Program-made: the position numbers and the translations under genes
Assembly (NCBI GenBank): GCA_011947345.1
Contig: JAAVTG010000343.1
Span: 44,860-108,859 of the forward strand
DNA from: Phytophthora quininea
Taxonomy: Eukaryota; Oomycota; Peronosporomycetes; Peronosporales; Peronosporaceae
Reading direction: 5' to 3'
DNA length: 64,000 nt
In this document: in pieces, positions 40,979 to 51,387 of the stretch
How positions within the stretch are numbered: the stretch's first letter is position 1
How the letters are laid out: every line of letters begins with the position of its first letter
Notes under the pieces: generated by a model
Told to the model about the DNA's origin: nothing
Seen by the model: only the letters and a program-made list of their open reading frames with translations
Databases searched by the model: none

Positions 40979-42264
40979 GGTTATGAGCCCAAGTACGATG
41001 CCGCACCCGACGTCTCGTCCAAGGTCCTCATCGACAAGTTCGACGGCGGCAACTACGCGACGTGAAGCAGCTACATGCGTGGCGTTTTCCTGACCAAGTC
41101 GGTGTGGGGTGCTGTCAAGCAGGAGACGACGCCGACATTTACGGATTCTCGTGCATCGGATGAGTACAGCCGTACGTCAAACGTCGCGCTGGGCCTGATG
41201 CTGCTACACATGGGTGCCGGCTATCATCACGTGATCACGGAGTGCGAACACGTCTGGATTGCGTGGGCCAAGCTCAAGCCACTGTACGGCGCCGTACGTC
41301 AAACGTCGCGCTGGGCCTGATGCTGCTACACATGGGTGCTGGCTATCATCAAGTGATCACGGAGTGCGAACACGTCTGGATTGCGTGGGCCAAGCTCAAG
41401 GCACTGTACGGCGGAACGCAGAACGTCGGTCGCATCTACCTCAAGCATCAGCTATTCTATATGGAGATGACGGAAGGCGACAATGTGCTGCATCACTGCA
41501 ACGAAGTCCTCAACATCAGCGCCAAGCTCAACAGTATCGGCGCCAAGATGGAGGACGAAGACGTGGCGATCTGCTTGTTGCGCAGTCTACCCAAGAGCTA
41601 CGAGAACGTCGTGCTGAACTTGGAGATGAGCGCCGCTGAGCTGAAGACGCAAAACGTTATCAAGGTGCTCACGAACGAGCACATCAAGCGGCAGGGTGAG
41701 AAATCGACACCGGTGAAGACTGAGGACGCTGCAAATGCGTTCAGTGTCGAGCGTAAGACTCGTCGTTGTTCTTACTGCGGAAAACTGGGGTACCTCGTGG
41801 ACAAGTGCTGGACCAAGCAGAAGGAGGAAAATCGTGGAGCACGACGTGGCCGGTCTGGTCGCGGTGCGAACAATATCCAGTGGCGCAACGAAGATGACAG
41901 TGACTTCATCGCGTTTGTGGTCTCTATGGCGTGCGGAGTTTCGACGGGCAAGAAGTTCCAAGATACGTGGGCAATCGACAGTGGTGCCACACACCACATC
42001 GGCAACGACAAGTCCAAGTTTGCCGACATCAAGCTGTGCGACAAGGGCGAACTCACGGTTGCCAACGGGGACTCTGCCAGAATTTTGGGAGTCGGAACGG
42101 TTGTTCAGCGAGTGGTTTTGCCCAACGGTGACGATCGCGAGATCAAGGTCGAAGACGCGTTGTACGTGCCAGGCATGAACAAAGACTTGATGTCGGTCCC
42201 GCAGATCAACAAAGTGGTCTGTTTACGGTGGTGTTTGATGGTGCTGAAATGCACATCACTCTGA
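40979..42264 (+). pseudogene. Copia-2 gag and protease
   Basis: The primer-binding GGTTATGAGCCCAAG contains the presumed start. In the coding frame KVLIDKFDGGNYAT is followed by TGA (41064) where Trp is expected, then SYMRGVFLTKSVWGAVKQET. A 122-bp tandem repeat (41171-41292 and 41293-41414) doubles [14 protein letters not shown] and shifts frame. The second copy continues [20 protein letters not shown]. The zinc knuckle [14 protein letters not shown] has Tyr for the usual His, and the protease core is [18 protein letters not shown]. It ends in a shift near 42220. Confidence 0.75.
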
Positions 42265-43091
42265 AAAAGTCGAAGAAAATCGTTAGTTCGGCGGACCTGG
42301 TCGATGGACTCTACTGGCTTCGTGTCCCGCGCGCTTCAGCAAATTCGGTCTCAGTTTCAGTGGACGCTGTTGATCTGCACTCAAGGATGGGTCACGCTCC
42401 GAACGATGTGGTGCGTAAAATGGTCTCAAGTGGCATGCTCAAGGGCGCCAAACTGCCAGCATCATCGGAAAAATCGAGTGTTTGCCGTGGGTGCCAGCAA
42501 GGAAAATCGGTCCAAAAACCTTATCCGACCAACCACGAAAAGGCTAAGTACAAGCCGTTCGAGCTGCTTCACTTCGATATTTGCGGGCCGATGGAGGAAC
42601 ATTCTCTCGGTGGCAGCAGATATTTGCTGCCCATTGTCGACGAAGCCAGTGGGTGCATGACGGGATTTTGCCTGCGCGCGAAGTCGGAAAGTGAAGGCTG
42701 CCTGAAGAAATTTATTTCGAAGGTGGAGTCGCAATTCGGCGCGCGGGTAAAGTTTGTGCGTCATGATGGTGCCAAGGAATTTGCTACCAACTCGCTCAAG
42801 TCTTTCTACGATGGCCGTGGCATTGAACAACAAGTCACGGTTCCGTACGCGCACCAGACCAACGGCACGGTTGAACGTGCCAATCGCAGCATTGTGACAA
42901 TTGGTCGCAGCATGTTGTATCATGCTGGGCTTGACAATAGGTTTTGGGCGGAGGCAGTGATGACTGTAATCTACATTAAGAATCGACTGCCGTCACCGAA
43001 GGTCGCCGGGAAAACTCCTATCGAGATCGTGTATAATTCCAAGCCCAACGTGAAGCACATGCGCATTTTTGCTGCTCGGTGTTCGTGTTGA
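42228..43091 (+). pseudogene. Copia-2 integrase
   Basis: Continuous 287-codon frame: LHSRMGHAPNDVVRKMVSSG and CRGCQQGKSVQK (GAG-pre-integrase finger), HFDICGPMEEHSL (first Asp), KFVRHDGAKEFATNSL (second Asp), QTNGTVERANRSIVTIG (Glu). The core is complete and undamaged, but its N-terminal join to protease and its C-terminal join to reverse transcriptase (near 43080) are frameshifted. Confidence 0.8.
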
Positions 43092-44694
43092 CCCCCAAGG
43101 AAAAGCGCCTCAAATGGGACCTAAAAGTTCGTGACGGTATTTTCATGGGCTACGAGGAGCGTTCCAAGGCGTACCGAATTTATGACATCGAGGCAGGGCA
43201 GGTGGTGGTTTCTCGCGATGTCACTTTCGAAGAGTCAAGATTTGGTGCTGTTGAAGAGCGCGAGGACGACAAAGATGACAAAGTCGAAGATGCCATCGAG
43301 TACCTCAACGACATTGATCTTAGTTCTGGTGACTCTGGTGCGATCGATTTCAAGCAAGCGGGAAAACGTGAAACCTGTTCTGACCCCGAAGTCCGTGAAA
43401 ATATTCGCCGACCTCGTCGTGGTGCTCGCTTGGAGGAAGCAAGTGCTCCGGATGAGAGTGAAGAAAATTCGGGTCATCACCACTCGACTCCTCACGGAGA
43501 AAATTTGGCCTCCAATGACGAAGAAAATTCTTCAGCTTCGACAATGTCTTGGCATGCGAGTGCGAATGCTGTCGAGGCGAAGGACAACGCCGAACCTGAG
43601 ACTTTTCAAGATGCGGTCAGCGGTTCGAACCAAGTACACTGGCGCAAGGCTATTCGTGCAGAACTTCGGTCGATGCGACTTCGTGGAGTTTTTCGTGCGG
43701 CAAAGTTGCCAAACCGTCAACGCGCTGTCGACTTCAAGTGGGTCTTCAAAATCAAGCGCAACCCGGATGGATCTATCGCTAAATACAAGGCTCGACTCGT
43801 TGCCAAGGGTTTTGTGCAGAAATACGGTATTGATTATACCGAGACGTTCTCGCCGGTCGTGAAGTATGTCACACTTTGCATGATTATTGCTCTCGCCAAG
43901 TACTTCGGATGGCCCATCGACCAACTCGATGTGGTTACGGCTTTCTTGTACGGCTTGATGAAGGAGAAAGTGTTCTGCACAGTGCCGGAAGGTGTGGAGT
44001 TGGACGATGACTTCGACTGCATCGAGTTGCTCAAGGCAATTTACGGTCTCAAACAGGCTTCACGAGTTTGGAACGAGATTTTTGACGAATACGTTCGCTC
44101 CATCGGTTTTCGCGCTTTGGCCTATGATCCGTGTCTCTACGTCAAAGTTATCGATAGCAAGTGCGTACTGCTGTTAGTGTATGTGGAGGACGTCTTGGTG
44201 ACAGGAAGCTGTGCCGACCTAATTGCTGAAGCCAAGCGTCAACTCAAGACACGTTTTGAGATGACCGATAGTGGCAAGTGCAAGTTTATTCTCGGCATCG
44301 AAGTGGTCGACAGTGCTGATGGCAGTGTGACTTTGTGCCAGCCTTGCTACACCCGCGACATTTTGGAGCGCTTTGGCATGGACAAGTGCAGACCTGCTTC
44401 GAGCCGGCGGACATTAGCACCAAGCTTGTTCCGAGCGACGCACTGACGAAGTTGGACGCACTTTTTCGCGAGGCCGTTGGCGCACTCATGCACTTGATGA
44501 CTTCGACTCGCCCAGACATTGCTTTTGCTGTGGGGTACGTTTCGCGATTTATGGAGAATCCCCAAGTCGAACACTGGATTGCAGTGAAACGAATCTTTCG
44601 CTATCAGTGCACTAAGGCGCTCGGAATTCGCTTTTCGCCGAGCAAAAACGTTGAGTTTTTGGCTACTCGGATGCTGACTGGGCCGGCGACGTGA
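43079..44694 (+). pseudogene. Copia-2 reverse transcriptase
   Basis: Main frame 43079-44446: FKWVFKIKRNPDGSIAKYKA, KGFVQKYGIDYTETFSPVV, PIDQLDVVTAFLYGLM (first catalytic Asp), KAIYGLKQASRVWNEIFDEY and VLLLVYVEDVLVTG. The hallmark YVDD reads YVED, with GAG at 44186-44188 in place of an Asp codon, which should abolish polymerase activity. A shift near 44400 leads to VGALMHLMTSTRPDIAFAVG, ending at 44694. Confidence 0.8.
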
Positions 44695-45137
44695 GCGATC
44701 GTAAGTCGACTTCCGGCTATCTTTTCCAACTTGTTGGAGAGCCAGTATCGTGGAACTCCAAGAAACAATCAAGTGTATCGTTATCTACGAGCGAAGCCGA
44801 ATACATCGCGCTGAGTCTGGCGATCCAAGAAGGCAAATGGGTGCACCGACTTTTGTGCGAGATTTTGGCGGCTGCGGGATTAGCGACTCCGGACTTGACA
44901 ATTTTCGAAGACAACCAGTCGTGCATCAAGATGACCAAGAACCCTGTGAACCACGGCCGCGCCAAGCACGTCGACATCAAGTACCACCACATCCGTGACG
45001 AAGTCAAGCGCGGTGAAGTGACTGTCGAGTACTGCGAGACCGCGATCATGCTGGCGGACATCTTGACGAAGGCGCTCCCCGGACCCCGCCACAACGAACT
45101 CACGACGGCACTTAGCGTTCACACGTGTTCGCGTTGA
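44691..45137 (+). pseudogene. Copia-2 RNase H
   Basis: Frame 44691-45137: SDRKSTSGYLFQLVGEPVSW, SLSTSEAEYIALSLAIQEGK, TIFEDNQSCIKMTKNPVNHG and AKHVDIKYHHIRDEVK, ending seven bases before the 3' LTR. The SDADWAGD start is in the preceding frame (about 44670-44695). Domain core complete. Confidence 0.75.
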
Positions 45138-45144
45138 GGGGGCG

Positions 45145-45375
45145 TGTTGCGGGTTACCGGTTTACTGGTATCCATACCGGTCCAACTTGACCACGCGTGA
45201 TTACGGTACGGTGTTTACGCTACCACTGATTAGACGCGCAGAATGATTGGACGAGTGGGCGTGCAACTTTGTACCCGCCAAGTTAACATTTCAAATGAAC
45301 TCTCACTTCCTCATTTCATTTCTTCCCCTCAAGTGACTTCAATTCCTCACGGCCAAGCCCGCTCGACCCCTTTTA
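45145..45375 (+). repeat. Copia-2 3' LTR
   Basis: 231 bp, two substitutions from 40748-40978. Preceded by the polypurine GAGGGGGCG at 45136-45144. Confidence 0.93.
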
Positions 45376-45672
45376 ATTGCTGCTCTGAAAAATGAGGTTA
45401 CTGAGCTTTTCAAAAGTGTAAAATGTTCCGTACACTGTACTATCGAGACATACTTTACCAACATCAGCGATAAAAAGTATAAGGACGAAGGGTTTGGGTC
45501 ATGAGGTGGGTGTGTCATTGCAGGAAAATTAAATACCACTGCAAACGCCAAAGAGGTAAATGCAAAGCAAATACTTGCACTCTGGGCACACAATCGGTAC
45601 TGGCATAAAAAAATGAAATTCCAGAGTGGGCTTGAAACCGATTTGGAGAGGGTGTTTCAGTCATTTCGGTGA
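45376..45672 (+). pseudogene. Coding-like relic, 3' part, beyond Copia-2
   Basis: The frame from the target copy reads AALKNEVTELFKSVKCSVHC, YFTNISDKKYKDEGFGS, TGA (45502-45504), then NAKEVNAKQILALWAHNRYW and FQSGLETDLERVF, ending TGA at 45670. Amphipathic helices and a single nonsense codon argue for a former gene. I do not recognise it. It is clearly not copia-derived, since it lies outside the LTR. Confidence 0.4.
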
Positions 45673-46875
45673 TGCTGCAATTCAAAGCTGTGGAGGTCAG
45701 TAAAGGCTAATATTTGGTAGCTAGCAATTTATTTCACTGATTTTTTCTGAGAAGTTCAGAGTCTCATCAAGAAGAATGGAAGCTTCTAGTCTAGTTTAGC
45801 ATTTTTCAAAGTTTACTTGAGCAGAGATCGACAACGCTGAAGACGCCTAATCGCTACTTTTCCCATGCGTGAAAAGGCCATTGATACAAACGGTGCGGTT
45901 TGATTCAGACGCGTGCTCAGACACAAATGCTCTCGAGGACTACAAGTTCACGAGTTCTTAGTTATAGCTGGTTGTCTTGCTAGTGAACACTTTTCACGTA
46001 TTGATCACAAGCGCTGGTGTTCTAGCAGTACTCGGCGTTGAAACCCTAATAATGCTGTGCTACCGATACTACACCCTTGGAAGTATCCGAAAAAGTTTGG
46101 CCGCTCAAACTGCTTGTGCAGTCAAATCATCACGGACTTGTGCAGGTATCTTCAAATGCACTAGCCATTATTATTTTAATCGTCCTCTGTGTCGTTTCAT
46201 CGACTGATTTTTGGGTGAGGTGGCAAGACACGCATTTCTTCGACAACCACATCTACACAAAAACCACGACAATTACAAGTTGTCACTAACGAGGCAAACG
46301 AGGTCGTCGATTGAGTCTCCATATTTATCGACGGCAACAAACGGTTTATTTGCGGGCGCATGGTACAAACCGATTTCAACATCGCGCTCCATAGATCTCT
46401 AATAAGTTACGGTTAAATCTAACACGATCGGTAGTAACATCTTGCTCAACCTTCGCTCGTCACTGTTGCACTTATCTGAAAATCCTCAAAGAAAAAAGCT
46501 CGAACACATACAGAAAGTTTCAATCCATACCTTGAAGATTAGTTGACTTTGAAGTGCTTCCTCACGCTAATAAAAATTCTGCCACGTCAGATGTCAGACA
46601 ATCTTGATGCACGCTACTGTGCACGGAATTGTGTATGCCTTACATGTAGTTGCGTGTTCTGCAAATGTAGCACCAATACATATGGTGTGTGACATGTTAC
46701 TTCGCAGCCGCGTGGGTACACGATGGTATTTTACTTTTTTCCGAAGTCATTCATTCACCGATCTTCGCTCAGCCACTCACTGCTCCAGAGACTTCGTATG
46801 GTACGATACACGGGCTCGCTGACGGTTTTCGCGCTTGGAACTAACAATGTAAGGTTTGTTCATGCACAGAGTGAC
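45673..46875. other. AT-rich stretch upstream of MULE-B
   Basis: No supported gene; the open frames here are short and of mixed composition. This should contain the 5' end of MULE-B, but I could not identify its terminal inverted repeat. Confidence 0.4.
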
Positions 46876-47905
46876 ATGGAGTCCGCTCCAAAACCCAGGA
46901 AGAGAGTGGGGAGAGTCGATGTCCGCCAACCACGCCAACTCGGGCGAAAGAGTCGCACTAAGTGGGCTAGAACGAGCAAGGCAAAGCTATCGAGCGACGG
47001 GCTGCGACGATAGAGATCGTGGGTGCTGCCCGCGAGAAGTATGTGGAGCGACTGATCCAAAGAGGAGAGAAGATCCCAAAGATAACCCGCACGGCGATCG
47101 AGAAATAGCGCGCAGAAGTGCGCCAGAAGTCGCCGCAGCGGCTGCAGAAGTTCTAGACACCGCCAGCTCCCTGTCGTCAGAAGAAGAAGCACAGTCGGAG
47201 TTTGCAAGCAGCGATGCTCTGGACGAAGACGGTGAAGACTCTGCAGTGGATGGCCAAGTGGACGAGATGCTGATTTCCTTGCCCGGAAACCTGATAGTTG
47301 GCCTGGAAGACGACTTACTAAACCAACCACCGGAAAGCCCAGGCAGTGTACACCAAAACCCACCAGAAAACCAAGACGATGGAACGGGCAGCGATCCTGA
47401 CGACGAAGCTTCGGAGAGTCTACTGCTTGGTGGTATTTACGAGCGTGGAGGCGATGGCAAGTTCCTGGACAACTTTCCAACGCGTTGGCACTCGTGAGAT
47501 CACTTTCAAGAAGAGTTCAACACGTTTTGGGCGGAACGCTATCAGCATTTTCCGCTCCGGACGTCGAATGAAGTCGAACACCGTAACGCACAAATATCAG
47601 CTGCTGTAAACAACGTTTTCGGTCCAATTCCAAAACACTGGGAAACCTACTGCAAAACGTTCGTATCCACTCATGGACACAAGTACGTGCCGCGTGGAAG
47701 TGGAGTTCGACAGCATCGTACTGTTTGTGATACCGGTTGTCGAGCGAAGGTGAATGCTACCGTGATATGGGAAGGCGACAAATACGGCTGGTTCCTGAAC
47801 GTTGTCGCCAAGGGAACCCACAAACATGCCATTTCGAAGGAGCTGTGGATTTACTATGCGGAGAATCGACGTATCACGGACTCGTTGCTGCTAGGTCGAG
47901 TTTAA
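46876..47905 (+). pseudogene. MULE-B N-terminal region and FAR1-type finger
   Basis: The start MESAPKPRKRVGRV (46876) shifts into the main frame 46856-47905, which is acidic (SSLSSEEEAQSEFASSDALD). A TGA at 47495-47497 precedes DHFQEEFNTFWAERYQHF, and then the finger: YCKTFVSTHGHKYVPRGSGV, HRTVCDTGCRAKVNATVIW, VAKGTHKHAISKELW. The first conserved Cys, the CDTGC pair and the HKH are in place. Ends at a TAA (47903) that replaces a Gln in LLLGRV-QEMRK. Confidence 0.65.
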
Positions 47906-49099
47906 GAGATGCGCAAGGCCGCATCGCATGCCCGTGGCATTTTGCAATTTCTTTGGGAGAAGACGAGTACGTCACATCAAAGGAAAAAGTATCTGTCGCG
48001 CTAACCATTAATATTTTGTTCAGAAAAAAATGCAACCTTCGTGATGTGCACAATATTTTGCAAGCCCAGAACAACAACCGCAATGCTGACTCAACGAGTG
48101 CTCAACGATGTGACGCTCTGCTAAAGGAGTTTCGTGAGAAGGCCGCTAGTAACTCGGCTCAAAACGTGTTTGGCGAAGACACAGATGTGGTGTAAGGTGT
48201 CGTTTTCCAGTCGGCTCGTATGAAGAGAATGTTCGCGGCTTTTCCAGAAGTGGTAATGGTGGATACGATGCATGCCACTAACCGGAACAGGTACAAGTTG
48301 TTTTCTTTCGTGGTGCACAATGTTTTCGGTAAGGTGAGATACATATATGCATACCGGAAAACATGAATAGATACCGGATACTCATTTGTGGTGTCTGCTT
48401 CTTTAAAGGGACAATTTGTTCAGCACGCGCTGCTTGTCACCGAGTCTAAGCTAAACCTGCGCGCTGTTCTGGAGTTTTTCAAGAAAACCAATCCGAGCAG
48501 TTCGAAGATTCGAGCTTTCGTCACTGATAAGGCGTTCCACGAGAAGGCCATGCTTGAAGAAGTGTTCCCACACGCTCGCCAATTACTTTGCCATTTTCAC
48601 GTTGTAGAATGGCTCCACAAGAAGGTAGGCGGGCTTGCTACGGGTACAAAACTGGAGAAAGATCCGTTGAGGGGCGCGATGTCGGCGTTAGTTTACGCAA
48701 GGAGTGCGGGCGAATATGCACAGCAGAAGCAAGCGCTGCTGCAGGGTTGTGGAGGTGATGAAGGTCATCCTCTGTTCGTGTTTTTGTTACGCACTGGGAT
48801 TTGTGTCAGAAAGAGTGGGTGGCATATCTACGCGAAGACATCGCACATCTCGGCAATAACACTAACAACCGGATCGAGTCCAAGTGGGGAGTCTAAAGTT
48901 GGTCGTCAAGCCATCGTACGAGCTCGATGCAGCTGTCACCACGCTCATGACCGTCCAAGAACGGGCTGAAGACTTGTATATCGAAGAACTGAATCGCATT
49001 GGCTCGCGAGTAATACAAGAAAATGATCCCGAACTTGCCACATTCGCTGTGCAAGTGAGTGAGCACGCTTACTATTTGGTAGTACCTGAGTACAAGTAG
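47906..49099 (+). pseudogene. MULE-B transposase core
   Basis: Reads EMRKAASHARGILQFLWEKT, then by a shift NLRDVHNILQAQNNNRNADS, TAA at 48193, and FPEVVMVDTMHATNRNRYKL (first Asp). Intron 48334-48408 (GTGAGA...TTAAAG) splits VFGK from GQFVQHALLVTESK in frame. Then KIRAFVTDKAFHEKAM (second Asp), LLCHFHVVEWLHKKV (CxxH) and, after shifts near 48790 and 48895, NNTNNRIESKWGV (Glu) and LVVKPSYELDAAVTTLMTVQ. Confidence 0.7.
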
Positions 49100-49509
49100 G
49101 CAATTTCGGACCAAGCGGACTATGATGTCGAGAATTTCCCTTACGGTACGGCACGTGTTTAAGGCCGGGCGTCGGGCAAGCAGCGTATCGTCAACTTGAA
49201 GGTAAGATCTACTTTCCGGTAGTTGTTTGTGTATTCCGGTGTTCGGTGATGTAGTTCTAACCATTACCTGTGGTGGTGCTACAGGATTTTACATGCTCTT
49301 GCGCATTTCATTTGACATTGCTGCTCCCGTGCCGGCACGTGTTTGTTGTGAGGCGCTACAATTCTGACGAAACAATTATTCTGCCGCTATCATTTTACTC
49401 GCAGCGATGGCTTTTACGATCACCAATTAATGATATTACACAAGGCCAGATGACGGCGAGTGGTGACGAACAGACGATTGTGAATGCGCCCCAGTCAATT
49501 CGAAGATGA
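49100..49509 (+). pseudogene. MULE-B SWIM finger exon
   Basis: After the stop at 49099 and an exon end at RIVNLK (49201), intron 49202-49284 (GTAAGA...CTACAG) leads to DFTCSCAFHLTLLLPCRHVF, the CxC...CxH SWIM finger, then LPLSFYSQRWLLRSP. The splice joins the two exons in frame. Ends at 49509, overlapping the linker frame by 26 bases. Confidence 0.65.
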
Positions 49510-50209
49510 AGTACTCGTCGTCACGAGCATTGCTGGAGAAAATTGTGGACACGATGTCGTGGCAATCGACACCTACTTAAAGATTGAATTTGCATGGTTG
49601 GAAACGTTTTACAAAAGCTTAAAGAGCGGTAACATTGGTACTTTTCCCGGAGATACCCAGCCCAACGAAATGTTCCAAGTGGACGGCGCTGGTGAAGCCA
49701 CTCGTGCCAATATTGCGCATGCTGATGGAACTGATGTCGCTGGTGCCGATGGTGGTCACGGTGCTCCTGTTGAAGATGCTCGTGATGATCTCACTGAAGC
49801 CGTTGCTGGTGCTCCTGCCGGTGGTGCTGAAACCGTTGCTGTTGCTGCCGATGATGTTCAAGCTGTTGCTACTGTTCCTGCTGACGGTGTCGAAGCCATT
49901 GCTGCCGTTCGTGCTAGTGTTGTTGAAGACAGCACACCTTCTCTTGTCGGTGAAAAGGGTTCATGCAGATCCTCTGATCTAGGCAGCAACAACCGAAACG
50001 ACGCCGTGCCTGAAGGTGCTCCGGCACAGCCCAACTCGCTACTCTACCCACCACGGTTGCCGAACCCGCCGTCACCTATATCTCCATTGGTAAAAGACAA
50101 ACCATCGGTTGGGGTCACCGCAGCAACAGCGTACGTGTTTGCCAGTCCGCCACGGATCACAGGACAGTCCAGAAAAAGCAGCGCAAAGGGAATCACGCAA
50201 AACAATTGA
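49484..50209 (+). CDS. MULE-B linker, Ala/Val/Asp-rich
   Basis: 241 open codons starting MRPSQFEDEVLVVTSIAGEN. Positions 49700-49930 are a GGTGCT/GTTGCT-type degenerate repeat giving Ala/Val/Asp/Gly-rich protein (AVAGAPAGGAETVAVAADD). The end is Pro-rich then basic (RITGQSRKSSAKG). It bridges SWIM finger and protease, as the Gly-rich linker does in MULE-A. Probably part of one long transposase-protease polyprotein. Confidence 0.5.
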   Translation: MRPSQFEDEVLVVTSIAGENCGHDVVAIDTYLKIEFAWLETFYKSLKSGNIGTFPGDTQPNEMFQVDGAGEATRANIAHADGTDVAGADGGHGAPVEDARDDLTEAVAGAPAGGAETVAVAADDVQAVATVPADGVEAIAAVRASVVEDSTPSLVGEKGSCRSSDLGSNNRNDAVPEGAPAQPNSLLYPPRLPNPPSPISPLVKDKPSVGVTAATAYVFASPPRITGQSRKSSAKGITQNN

Positions 50210-51387
50210 AAGAAGCTCGCGGTCTGGCACGCATAATTTGGGAGGGGCAATACCACCGTGATGTTATGCTGGAGGACGTGGATCTCTTGCTCACAAGTTC
50301 GTACAGCTATGCTTCGGCGCAGCTTGTCGTGTCCGCGTTAAATCTTCGAGTCACCCGGGTAAAAGGGCCACCAAAAATCCGCGAGATTACTGCAGCAGAA
50401 GAACTACCGGTGATTACGAGCTCGCTCACTGTTGACAAAATTGAAGAGGCAATTAATGACATTGCCGAATTCAACTCGAAGAAGCTTTTTGTCGCGAGCT
50501 GGTCAAATTATGGATTCATTACACTGGACCAGCTAAAATTGCTTCAGCGTATCCGCTTGGCGAAAAGTACTTCATTGAAGTGGGAGCTTCTCTTCGCTGG
50601 ATTGACAGGGCTGCTTGGAGCGAGAACGACATCCGTCCACCATTTCAAGATATACGCTGGCTTCACAAGGTAAACGATATTGCTGCTACATGACCTGCTA
50701 CCGGAACGATATACCTTTGTTGACAACGGAAACTAATATGATACTCCTGTAGGACTCACACAAGGGCATTGTCACGACGCTTAACCTGGCTCAGTCAAAA
50801 CTGGATGGGGAGCCCGTATTCGGCGTGAAACTGCCAAGCGTGAGAGGAACCCTTTGGTTGAACACTACCATTATGACAACGATGCTGACGTACTTTAAAC
50901 GTGCTTACCCGAGGGTGGGCGTCATTAACCATCATTTCTTCGCTACTGCTGGTCTTGAGAAAAGAAGACGATCGCACCACAATCTGGAGCGTTCAAGGAC
51001 CACAACACGCGGCTCGTGTGTGTGCTGAACTTTGGTAACTACGATTGGGTATCGTTCTTTATTGATCGCTCCACTCAGGTCGTCAAGCTGTTCGACCCGC
51101 AGCAGCAGAGTGCCTACAAGAAGATGAAATCGAGCATTCGTGCTGCTATTGAGCCGCTGTTGCATATGGAGGACGAGCTTACTTACGAGGAGTTCGACTT
51201 GTGCACGCAAGATGACGGCAACTCTTGCGGCGTGTGGATCTTGACGATTCTGGAGTTGCTGCTGACCAAGTCGAGTTGGGAAGACAGTTTGTACGAATTG
51301 CTGCCGTACCTGCGTCTGTTGTACAAGTGTGCTAGCATGCTGAACACCGTCTCCCTCGACGAACTGGATGACGAAGACGAAGCCTGA
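50206..51387 (+). pseudogene. MULE-B Ulp1-like protease, catalytic His replaced
   Basis: N-terminal region YASAQLVVSALNLRVTRVKG and VDKIEEAINDIAEFNSKKLF. A shift near 50570 gives SLRWIDRAAWSENDIRPPFQ, and an intron (about 50672-50752, GTAAAC...CTGTAG) joins DSHKGIVTTLNLAQSKLDG. Then GTLWLNTTIMTTMLTYFKRA, a shift near 50990, and FGNYDWVSFFIDRSTQVVKL followed by FDPQ (Asp) and CTQDDGNSCGVWILTILEL (Gln and Cys). The position equivalent to the His of MULE-A GVHWGC is Asp (GAT, 51043-51045). Stop at 51385-51387. Confidence 0.7.

Larger units (their letters stand above)
40748..45375 (+). mobile_element. Copia-2, Ty1/copia retrotransposon, 4628 bp
   Basis: 231-bp LTRs, 40748-40978 and 45145-45375, differ at two positions (A/G and T/C). 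They are flanked by ACTGC (40743-40747) and ATTGC (45376-45380), one mismatch. LTRs begin TGTTGCGGG and end CCCCTTTTA, paralleling Copia-1. The coding region runs gag to RNase H on the plus strand but is split into at least five frames and has a 122-bp tandem duplication in gag. Confidence 0.9.
46876..51387 (+). mobile_element. MULE-B, Mutator-like element with Ulp1-type protease
   Basis: Plus-strand element with the same domain order as MULE-A: N-terminal region, FAR1 finger, nuclease, SWIM finger, linker, Ulp1-like protease. Three GT-AG introns are visible (48334-48408, 49202-49284, about 50672-50752). Several stops and shifts make it inactive. Ends not determined. Confidence 0.75.

Noticed and set aside
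49700..49930. GGTGCT/GTTGCT-rich tract as a minisatellite
   Set aside because: Repeat units are too degenerate and the tract stays in one coding frame, so it is better read as the low-complexity linker of MULE-B.
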